This document shows, piece after piece, positions 47,301-59,300 of a stretch of DNA of 64,000 bases (positions within the stretch are counted from its first letter, which is position 1; every line of letters begins with the position of its first letter). The stretch is from Euphorbia lathyris (lineage: Eukaryota > Streptophyta > Magnoliopsida > Malpighiales > Euphorbiaceae). The notes under the pieces are model-generated. The model made no database searches. It was not told the origin of the DNA and saw nothing but the letters and a program-made list of their open reading frames with translations. Location: NCBI RefSeq assembly GCF_963576675.1, contig NC_088918.1:38535501-38599500 (forward strand), written 5' to 3'. Both the position numbers and the translations under genes were made by a program.

Positions 47301-50300
47301 GACGATGTGATAATTCGTCGGCCAAACAGTAAGGACGGCCTCTGCCAAAGCACCTTAGCAAACCGACAATCCACAAATAGATGCTGCATGGACTCGCAAA
47401 GGCATAAACAGCAACGGGAGACAATATACATACCTCGAAGCCGCAGAGCATCATGGGTGGGGAGATAACCAAGCAGAGTGTAAAGGGGGAAGTTTGGCCA
47501 TAGGTAAACTTAACCCCAAGCATTGGCAAAGCTACGAGAAGGCTTCAACATGGAGTGGCGAATAGGGCATGTCAACGTACGTTGATGGAAGAGGCAGAGT
47601 TGGCATAAGGAACACTATAGGGGACACGGACTACCCTGGCGTTGGATCTCCGCCACCCTGGGTCAGTAGCCGAAACTAGCTTAAGCGATCCACCCTCGTC
47701 CACTAGGGACAGGAAAGTATACGTCCTTCGTGAAGGAAGGCGGATGTCTCCATAGAGGGGAACTCACACTGTGAGCGGACCGAGCCCACAATGTGTGCCC
47801 ACTCTAGGGCGAGGTTTAACAGGGAGGCCCTGCGGGGTGGAATACCGATAGATGCATTGACGGTAGTAGTTGGCTGGCCAAGACTTGGGGAAAGTCGAGG
47901 CGTCACACTGTCATGGAACCGATTGAACTAAAAGCTCGAACTGATAGTTAAGGCTCAATCATATATCTTATATTAATCTTTGACACAGACGGGGTTTTGG
48001 CCGGCCTAGAGTTGGTCCCGTGACACAGAGCGCGCCAATAGATGAGAGAGTGTGCATGCGGAATGTATTTTCGCCAAAGGAACCGATAAACCGCTAATGA
48101 ATACGGATCATTCCCCAGCCATGCATAGAAAAGCTTGACCATCAAGCTCCCCTTATCCGTCGGGCACCAAATACAAATTCAGAGAGGTCACGACCTCTCC
48201 GAATGGCTGTTATTGCACACAAGAACTCCTTAGTTAAATCGGGTAGATCCATCCATGACTCTATCCACCGGAGGGGTCACCAATTCCCTGGTCTCCTGAG
48301 AATGCAGTATAATATGGAAATATCACGACCAATTGAGATTAACCTCCATGGTTCAGCCAGTCCCCAAATCGAATTCAGGACTCTCTTTAAATCCAACACC
48401 TTCCATGGGGCATCTCCCTTCGAGAGAACCAACCTTCCAATTAGTGAGTGAGAGCACATAGCGACACGGCGGTCATAAGCTTCTTGCAAAATCCTAATGG
48501 ATTTGATTATGCCAATGTCTGTTACCTGAGCAGTAGACATTGTAAGACGCCTGCAGAGATTTTGAAAGAACAGAAGAAAACGGACGTGTTACAGTTGCCT
48601 TATTTTAGGTTATATTATTTAGAGGTTTTTATTATCTAAGAGTCTTTAAAATATAGGAATCTTTTATTATTTAATATTTATTATTTTATGTTCAGTTACT
48701 GCTTATTATTTAGGTCAGTTTGCGTATTTTTGCTGGTAGTATTTATTAGGCTTTTATCCTTTTATTTTTGGTAGAATCCTAAGGGTGGTAGAATCCTAAT
48801 TGTGGTAGAATCCTTCTTGGCTAAGGATACCTTAGGTGCTTAGGAATCTTGTACCTCTCTATAAAAGGGGATTCTTTATCGATCAATTTTATGCAGAATT
48901 TTCAATCAAAAGATTAAGGAAGAGTGATGACCTCTTTAATAAAGATCACTTATCGTAAATTTAAGAAAGATAGGTAATTCAAGGAAAGCCAAAAACAGCA
49001 ACAAAGAAATCACGTTTGATTTCTCCGTTAGAAGACCCGTTACGAGATCCTTTTCGTGGACCCATAACAAAACATTTCGGAGCAGTTGATTGAACAATCG
49101 AGGAAGTTGGAAGTGTCCGAGAATCGTAGGTTAGGATTGAAGAGAACTCCAATACCTACATAGTCCTCCGGAGGGGGAGGGACCGGCAGAAGACCTGCCA
49201 TGAGAGCGGCAAAAACTGCCGCAAGGGCGACGGCTAGATCGGAGGCGGCTAGAGTTTCTCGCGAAGATGATGATACTCCAGCCTTCAGATCATGTAACCC
49301 AGACTCAAGGTGCAGAACAGGTGATATTTGAAATTAGGGTTTACCTCTGAAAACTTTGAAGCAGCAAAGCATAAAATTGATTTCTGAAGATTGTGGAAGA
49401 CGAGCAACGGTTCCCAAAGATATGTGGCGAGCATCGATTGCCAAAAAGAAGAGCCAAGAGCGTTGTGTACTGTATGTATACACAATTATTGTACTTTTTT
49501 ACTTAAGAACATAAACATTGGCTTGGTTAACTGTATTTTTGGTCAGGTCTTAGTTCAGTTCTTCACGTTTCCTTTTGGCAGCCCCAACATGACATTTTTA
49601 TAAGTTTCTATTCCAATATGAAAACTCTAGTCCTTACCTGTAATTTGGATCCCAATCTCCTGGATCTGGCAATGACAGACCAGCTTCAGGTTTATCATGA
49701 GCTGGTCCGACACCTTGAGAGATTTGCATATGAGAAGATTTATAGGAGCCTGGCATAATATTCTGAATGGCAGAATGACCAGTGGTAACTCCAGTACTCC
49801 GATGCTGCTGCATCCAGCTTGCAGTTCCAGAATTTGACTGTCTATGTGAGGGTGAACTTCCAAGTACGGAAGGATTTCCCTCGGTTTGAGTAGAGCTGGT
49901 GCCATCAGCAAACTGTACTTGCCTATGTGAAGCTGCTGTACCCTCTTGATTTTGAGAACTTCCAGAATAACCCCAGCTTTTTCTTCTATTGAATTGAGTT
50001 ACTGCAGCCACTTTTCCTAGAGGTGATCCATGACAATTACTTCTTGCTGGTGATGTTGGACCATAATGTCCTGGAGAACTATTAGAAACTTGATTGTAGG
50101 AACTTGGTGGAGTGAATTGTGAGGGACTAGTACCAAGGGGAAGTGGTGCAAAATTTCCTGTTGATGGACTTATACCAATTCCATTTGGATGTGAATATTG
50201 AATAAATCTCCGTCTTGCATCTGGACTACTTCCAATCATCGACAGACCAGCCTGTGCATGCATGTGCATTCCAGAAGGACCAACAGGTGAATAGTATGCA

Positions 50301-53300
50301 AACATATTACTGCCATCCCCATAACTTCCGTAACTGCTTCCCAGGCCCATACCATCATTGTAGCTGCCATGGCTTCCTATACTGCCATAACTATTACCAT
50401 GTGCATAAGGAACTACTTGAAAGTGGGGACTGTTATGAAGGGAAGCTCTGGTCCTGCCTGGAATCTGCATTGGAAATATAAGGACTGTAAGTTTTTCTCC
50501 TGTTGACAAATATGCATTACTTCAATTCCTTTGTTTCTTCCAGTTGACAAATATGCATTACTTCAATTCCTTTGTTTCTTCCTTGTTTTATTTTTACAGA
50601 ATAAAATTGCATTTCACTAAATATTAGAGGGTCAGGAAGCTCACATTAGGAGAAAGACCAGCAGCAAACCAATGCCCACCACCAGGGTGATGGTCCACTT
50701 TAAAATTTTGAGCTACCGGCTACAGATATTGAGAAGAAAGAACAGGAAAAAAAGAACACAATTGGTCAGTACGATTAAAAAAACAATACAGTAACATTCA
50801 AGAGCCTATAAAAGCAATTAATTAAAATAGAACAATTGAGTACCATAACCTACAGAGTTACATGCAGCCAATAGCACAAAATAATGGGCGAGGGATGGAA
50901 AGAAATGAGACAAATGTTATTGTACAAGAACTATTTTACACCCAAGAGCTCGACTGATAACTAAGGTTTCAAAAATGGTTTAATTATGGGATAAAGTACC
51001 AAAATAGGCCTAAGGTTTTTGGGGAAGTACCAATTTAGGCTCAACGTGCAAAATAGCACCAATATAGGCTTAACGTTTACAACATACATATCAATTTAGC
51101 CTTAACGTTTACAATATAGCATCAATTTAGGCCTCACGTACAAAATAGCACCAATACAGACTTAACGTTTACAAAATAATACGAATTTAAGCTTAACGTT
51201 TTACAAAATATATCCAATTTAAGCTAAACGTCACAATTAAATTAACCATATTATATTCTTTTCCTATTAACTTTATATGTTATCTTTTTATTCAGTTCTA
51301 TTTTCTTATTTATTATAATACAATTAATTACTTTTCTTGCCCATTAAAACCTTATATTTGTTTTTCATATTGATACATGCCAGTGTTCGAAATATTGTGG
51401 ATATTCAATTACTTTTAGTTTGCATATATTACATGAGCAATGAAATTTAGTAGTCATGGAATCATTTATGAAAAACAAATATAAGATTTTAATGGACAAG
51501 AATACTAATTAATTGCATTATAATAAACAAGAATATAGAACTAAATAAAAAGATAACATATAAAGTTAATAGGGAAAGAATATAATATGATTAATTTAAT
51601 TATGACGTTTAGCTTAAATTGTATATATTTTGTAAAACGTTAAACTTAAATTCGTATTATTTTGTAAACGTTAAGCCTAACTCCGCCTGTGAGGGTCACT
51701 TGGTGGCCTTTACAGCCGGTCCCAAGCCCGGACAAAGGAGGAGGGTTGCGGTAGGTTTGTGGCGGCCAGCGTAAAACTTAGCCACATCTTATGACATGAA
51801 CCATAATATAAATATCGTTGGGGCGTTCCCTACTCAGCGACGCGCTGCACTTCCTAGACCCGGGTGTAGTGATAAATGTGCAAGGGCTGCTAGGTCGTCG
51901 CCCCGAAGCGGCGCGTCACCCCAGGACCCGGGGGTGGTGTCAAATATGCAAGGGTTGCGGGTAAATAAGCTAGTCCACGGTAATGGTAGGGGTAGGGGTA
52001 AGGGTAGTAGGTTACGCTTTGGGACATGGAACATAGGTTCTTTGACAGGAAGATTAGCTGAAATTGTAGATGTTATGAAGAGGAGGAGAATAAATATATT
52101 GTGCCTACAAGAAACCAAGTGGGTTGGAGCCAAGGCTAGAGAGATAGCTCCTTGGGGTTATAAGCTTTGGTACTCAGGAAAGGATAAGGGTAGAAATGGA
52201 GTAGGTATTCTTATTGATAGGGAGTATATTGATGATGTAGTAGCGGTGTCTAGGAAGAGCGATAGAATTATGAGTGTTAAGCTAGTGATAGGGGATGAGG
52301 TTGTGAATGTCATTAGTGCATATGCACCACAAATAGGATTAGATGTGTCTATAAGACAAGCTTTTTGGGATGACCTAGAGGAAGTGGTGCAACAGGTTCC
52401 TAGGGATGAAAAAATGGTACTAGGGGGTGATCTCAATGGACACGTGGGTTCTAGGCGAGATGGGTTTGAGAGTGTTCATGGAGGGTATGGTTTTGGAGAT
52501 AAGAATGAAGCAGAAAATGATATTTTGGAATTCGCATCAGCCTATGACTTGAGTATCATGAACACATGGTTTATGAAGAGAACATCCCACTTAGTGACTT
52601 ATCGGAGTGGCGGTAATGCGAGCCAAATTGACTTCTTAGTAAGGAGTGCTTGGAGAAAGAGTTATATTGATTGTAAGGTGATCCCTGGTGAGAGTATGAC
52701 AACCAGGCATAGAGTAGTGGTGCTAGATTTTCGAAGTAGGAAATGTATAAGAAAACAAACACCACAAGTAGAGACTAAGATTAAGTGGTGGAAATTGCAA
52801 GGGGAGAATCAACAAAAATTTGTGGATGAGATGACCAAAAAAGATATTTGGACTTGCAATATAGATTCAGATATAGATTCGATGTGGAATAAGATGGAGC
52901 ATAGTATAAGGGAAGTAGCGAAGGAAGTTCTAGGGGAATCTAAAGGTAGCATGCCACGGGTAAGGACACATCTTGGTGGACAGAAGAAGTACGACAAGCA
53001 GTAAAGAGTAAGAGAGAATCCTATAAACTATTGGGGAAATGTAGGAGTGACGAGAACTATGAAAAATACAAAGAGGCTAAAAGGGAAGTAAAGAAGGTCA
53101 TACGAGATGCTAGAGCAAAGGTGAATCGGGATCTGTATACAAGATTGGATACGAAAGAAGGGGAAAGAGACATATATAGAATTGCTCGGATGAGAGATAG
53201 GAAGACGCGAGATCTCGGAAAAGTTAAATGTGTGAAGGATGTGGACCAGAAAGTCCTAGTTGGAGATAAGGATATCAAGGAACGATGGAGGTCCTATTTT

Positions 53301-56300
53301 GATGACTTATTTAATGGAGATCGCCAACAAGATGTTGGAGATATAAGTATCCATCACGATATGATAAATCATGAATGCCTGCGGAGAATTCAAAAGGGTG
53401 AAGTCAAAATGGCATTAAGTAAGATGAAGTTGAAGAAAGCAGTAGGACCTGATGGCATCCCTATTGAGATTTGGAGATGTTTGGGAGAAAGAGGAATCGA
53501 ATGGTTGACGACGTTCTTCAACAAAATTTGGAGAAACAATAAGATGCCATCAGAATGGAGGAAAAGTACCTTAATCCCTTTGTATAAGAACAAAGGCGAT
53601 GTCCAAGATTGTGCCAACTATCGGGGAATCAAATTAATGAGTCACACTATGAAACTTTGGGAGCGAGTGATCGAACAAAGGCTAAGGAGGACGGTGAAGA
53701 TCTCGGAAAACCAGTTTGGCTTTATGCCGGGAAGATCAACTATGGAAGCCATCCATCTAATGAGACAATTAATGGAGCACTATCGAAATAAGAAGAAAGA
53801 CTTGCATATGGTTTTCATTGACTTGGAGAAAGCATATGATAAGGTACCAAGGGAAGTACTTTGGTGGGCCTTGATAAGGAAAGACATTTCGCGGAAATAT
53901 ATTGACATCATAAAGGACATGTATGAGGGAGTATCCACGAGTGTACGTACTAGTGTTGGGAAGACTGAAGAGTTTCCTATTACGATTGGAGTGCATCAAG
54001 GTTCCGCACTAAGCCCATTTCTTTTTGCCATCGTTATGGATGAACTAACAAGTTCACTTCAAGATAGTATACCATGGTGCATGCTGTTTGCAGATGATAT
54101 TGTGTTGGTTGATGAGACGAAAGAAGGAGTGGAAAGGAAGTTGGAACTATGGAGACAAACTCTAGAATCTAGAGGCTTTAAGTTGAGTCGAAGTAAGACA
54201 GAATATTTGGAGTGTAAGTTTAGCGGCCGTAGGAGTAGGGAGGCAGGGACAATCACCCTAGATGGGAGAGGTGTTCAGGCCTCGGATTGCTTCCGGTATT
54301 TAGGATCTATTATCCAAACGGATGGAGAAATAGATGGAGATGTTGCTCATAGGATTAAAGCTGGTTGGTCGAAGTGGAAGAGTGCTACGGGTTTCCTTTG
54401 TGATCCCAGCATGCCTAATAGATTGAAGGGAAAATTCTACCGGACGGCAATTAGACCAGCATTGTTATATGGTACGGAGTGTTGGGCAGTGAAACACTGC
54501 CACATCCATAAGATGTCGGTGGCGGAGATGCGTATGTTGAGATGGATTTGTGGTCATACGAGAAAGGACCGGGTGCGTAATGAAATAATTAGGACAAAGT
54601 AGGGGTCACATCTATTGAGAATAAAATGAGAGAAAACCGACTAAGGTGGTTTGGCCATGTGAGACGTAGAGCGCTTGATGCGCCGGTTAGGAGAACCGAA
54701 GAGTGGCAAAGGGATGTAGTGGTGAGGGGTAGGGGAAGACCTAAGCAAACTTGGAGGAGGGTGATAGAGAGTGATATGAGTTTACTGGGAATTGAGGAAA
54801 ATATGGTAGTGGATAGGATGGAGTGGAGGGAGCGAATCTGTGTCGCTGACACGACTTGATTTTCACGGTTTTATATGATGGTTCATGTTAGCCGACCCCG
54901 AATCATTTCGGGACTAAGGCTTTGTTGTTGTTGTTGTAAATGTTAAGCCTATATTGGTGCTATTTTGTACGTGAGGCCTAAATTGATGCTATATTGTAAA
55001 CGTTAAGCCTAAATTGATATTATGTTGTAAACATTAAGCCTATATTGGTGCTATTTTGAACGTTGAGCCTAAATTGGTACTTCCCCAAAAACCTTAGGCC
55101 TATTTTGGTACCTTATCCCTTTAATTGTCTCTAAGTTGACAAACCCACATAAATGCCCCTCTAGATTGAAGGGTATACAAGCATAGACCTTCTCTACCTT
55201 GTGTTGAAATTTAGTCCAAATTTCGAAATCTAAATCTCTTGACTAAAAATCTTTAACACCATTATATCAAAAACTTGAACTGATAGATAAGACTCCAACA
55301 TTCCAAATCCAACACCATTATTTCAAATCCAACATTCCAACTAGGGCATATGTTTTAACACAAATCTAGTATTAGTAACTACTCCCTTCGAAAACAAAAA
55401 TAAGGCAATATCCTGAGAAGAAAAATCTTGCGATCTGGTGTCCATGGCGATTTGGGGCAGAAAACTAGGGTTTGACTATTAACTCTGATTTTCTTCTCCA
55501 AGTCTTCTGATTCTGATTTTCAATGGAGTTCTTCAGTCATGCTGATCTTTTCGCAAGGCATAAACAAAAAGGAACGATCGGCTCAGCAGATCTGACGGTT
55601 CCAAGTTCTTCGATTTCAGCGGCGAAATCGACTCCTTCCTTCAAGGATGCGCTGCTCACACGAGAGCAACCAACAATGACAGTATCTCAAGGTGAACAAC
55701 CACGAATCTTTGATGTAGGAGGATTTAAGGCTATTAAGATATCACAGGAGGTCTACAACAATCGTTTAAAGGTCTGTAAATTCGCGGTAATTGGGAGGCT
55801 GACACTCTCAAAAGGAGATTCTCCATGGAAGCATCAGGAGCTTAAGCACAAATTAAATGCAATATGGGGACGTTCTTCGGATTGGAAGCTAATTTCCATT
55901 GGTAAAGGATTTTATACCATTATTATGCCAGATGAGGAAGCCTTGAAGGCAATTTGGAGCAGGGGTCCTCTTGCTCTCAAACCTGGTATTCTTCGATTAC
56001 AACCCTGGATTCCTGGCTTTGATCCAACAAAACACAAATCCACAACTGCTCAACTCTGGGTTAGAATCTTTAACCTTCCTTGGGAATTTTGGGATAGGCA
56101 GATAATTGCTGATATTGCTCGAGTAATTGGCATCCCATTGCGTTTTGATAAAAACACAGTTGATGGTGAATTTGGGCATTTTGCTAGAATTTTAGTGGAC
56201 GTTGATTTATCCAAACCTATTCAGCATACGCTTCGAATTGACACTGATTCTTTAATGGTCTGGGTCAATCTTGAATATGAAAATTTACCGGCCTTTTGCT

Positions 56301-59300
56301 CGGAATGCAATTCTGTGGGGCATATTACAGTTAACTGTAGGCGTAATTTGAAAAATAAACAGGGGTATGGGCATACAGAAACTAATAAGGTGGTGGAAAC
56401 ACAAAATAAACATGTTTGGCAATGCAAACCAAACATGCCAGCAGCCCCGATAGATATGAAAGAAACAACTGCTCTAGAAGCTGCTACACAGGAGAATGGT
56501 GATGATATATCCTCAGCGTCACAGGATATTGAAGAAGATATCATTATGGAAACTTCCCCGGCGAATCATGTTGATCAGCAAATAGTGGTTTTTCAAACAA
56601 ACATTGATAATGCAGGTGTGACTAACCCGCTGAACCACGAACTTCCCACACCGCTAACTAGATCTTCGCCTTCGGATTGCAATACGCCTAATGAAACTGT
56701 GCTGGTGCATACAGAATCAATTAAACCTCAACAGGAGCATGTTTCCCCTGACTTAGAATCTCCGGCCAGGTCATGGGCGGATCAGTGTGAATCAGAAACA
56801 GAATGGCAAACAGTGTCTAATAAGAATAAGCGAAATAAAGGCAAGAAAAAAATGATTGCAGGACAGGAATTACTAACTTACAAGAGAGAAGTTCGTCCAC
56901 CTACTCGATATCGATGAATGTCTTGTTCTGGAATTGCAGGGGGATTGGTAACTCGGAAACGCAGCGACGTTTGGAAAACTTTTGTATTCAGTATCGTCCA
57001 GACTTTGTTTGTTTGGCTGAACCAATGGTAGATTTCAATAGTATTCCCCAGAGATTCTGGCAGAGACTGCAAATAGAGTTTATTGCCTCTAATACAACCT
57101 CTTCATTGTGGGTTTTGATTCGGACTGGTTTTACTCAGGTCGATTCTGTGTGGAGTCATTCGCAACATGTTACTGTGTCTTTTCTGATAAACTCAGTTGT
57201 GCAGAAGATTTCTTTTGTTTATGGCAGCGTCTCATATTTACAACGTCGTAGATTGTGGGATGATTTGGCTAGAGTCGCTATGGGAAATTCTGATTCTTGG
57301 CTAATGATTGGAGATTTCAATTCTGTTCGCGGCGCTCATGAAAAAACGGGCGCACCTCCTTCCAACATTGCTTGTGCAGATTTTACAACTTGTCTTGACA
57401 ATTGTGGTATGTCCGATGTTGACACCCGGGGTTCCTTCTATACTTGGAGTAATGGTCGAAGGGGTAGTAATTGGGTGGATTGCAGACTCGATAGAGCAGC
57501 AGGTAATTTCCCTTTTTTTGATTTCTGGAATTCTGTTCATGGTGTCACTCTTCCTAGACACACATCGGATCATTCTCCGATTATCTTGTCTTGCACTATC
57601 GCTGATAGGGGTCGAGTCCGTTTTCGATTTCAATCTATGTGGGTGCTCAACTCTTCTCTGCGTTCTACAATTGAAGAGTCGTGGGCTCAACTGGTGCTCT
57701 CTTCGCACCCTATGTTCATCATGAGCTATAAACTGAAACGGCTAAAGGGAGTTCTCAAAACTTGGAATAGAGAGGTTTTTGGTCGTCTTTCGATCAACAT
57801 TGCGTCAGCATCTAGGGATCTTCAACATGTGCAAAATCAGATATCAGTGGAGGGATTTTCTGATGAACTTCATAACTCAGAATTACAAGCGCATGAGGTC
57901 CTTGAAACGGCATTAAAGCAAAATGAAATTTTTCTTAGGGAAAAAAGCAGGGTGAAATGGTTGGCTGCAGGGGACAGGAACTCACATTTCTTCCACCAAC
58001 AGTTCGCTAGAAATAAATCTCGGCAAGGTATCAGACACTTGCAAATTGACGGGGAGGTAACCGCTGACTGCTCGGCTATACAGAGACATATTATAGACCA
58101 TTTCAGCTCAGTTTTCACCTCTTCTGCCAATCCTAACAGGGATCTCACAAGCATTGCAGACATTATTCCATCTTGTGTGTCTGTAGAAGATAACATGACA
58201 CTAACTGCCAAGCCAACTATTGAGGAGATTAGAGACACAGTTTTTCATATGGATGCAGATAGCGCCCCTGGCCCTGATGGGTACACTGGTGTTTTTTTCA
58301 AATCATTTTGGAGTATAATTGGCCACGATTTTTGCAAGGATATTCTGAACTTTTTCAGTCAGGGGACATTACCTACGGGTTGGAATTCGAGTCTAATGGT
58401 CCTTATTCCGAAAGTCACGGAAGCAATCTCTGTTGATCAGTACAGGCCAATTGTCCTCACCAATTTTTGTACCAAGGTAATCACTAAGATTCTAGCCTCT
58501 AGACTTGCCAATCTCTCTAGCAGAATTCTTTCTCAAAATTAATTCGGTTTTACAAAGGGTCGGAGAATATCAGATTGTATTACTGGAGCTTCGGAAGGGG
58601 TAAATATGCTTCAAAAGAAATGTTTCGGTGGGAACTTGGCAATCAAAATTGATATTCGTAAAGCATTTGACACTTTGGAATGGGATTTCATTTTAGAGGT
58701 ATTAAAGTGCTTCGGTTTTTGTCAACAATTTCAAGATTGGATTCGTTCTGTTTTTTCCACTGCTAGGTTATCTATTGCCATCAACGGCCAAGACCATGGC
58801 TATTTTGCATGCTCAAGAGGTGTTAGGCAAGGAGATCCATTATCTCCCCTCTTATTTTGTTTGGCAGAAGACTTCTTTAGCCGATTATTGCAGTCAAGAG
58901 TTTCTTCTGGAGCTCTGACACCATGCTTGTATAGCGGTAATGTGAATTTTCCGACTCATTTTCTTTATGCGGATGATGTACTAATATTTCTTAAGGCTAC
59001 CACTCGAAACATCACTGAATTGAATAGCATCCTCGATCAATATGGCATGATATCTGGCCAGATGATCAACAAGCAAAAATCGGAATGTTTTGTCAACAGA
59101 TACTGCTCGGCCCGGAGGGGGATTGAATTAAGTGGATTATTGGGAATGAAGTTAGGAGTGTTGCCTTTTACTTACCTAGGAGTGCCTTTATTCTCGGGTG
59201 CTCCTAAGAGGAAATGGCTACAGAATTTGGCAGATAGAATTTATGGTAAATTGGCGACTTGGAAAGGTGAATTGCTATCAATGGCCGCTAGACTCACTCT

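Larger units (their letters stand above)
50988..55119. mobile_element. MULE-like foldback element C, split by RTE copy 2
   Basis: The left end GGGATAAAGTACCAAAATAG and the right end, complementary apart from one base, form inverted arms built of tandem units of roughly 25-35 bp (variants of TTAACGTTTACAAAATAGCACCAATTTAGGC). The flanks TTTAATTAT (50979-50987) and TTTAATTGT (55120-55128) match at 8 of 9 positions, a Mutator-like target size. The middle (about 51240-51600) is AT-rich and non-coding. The RTE element sits within the right arm. The whole lies in the 10.75-kb YAK1 intron. Confidence 0.8.

Noticed and set aside
53031..54602. A host reverse transcriptase gene
   Set aside because: It is the second half of an RTE LINE with its own tail and a duplicate elsewhere in the window, so it is not a host gene.
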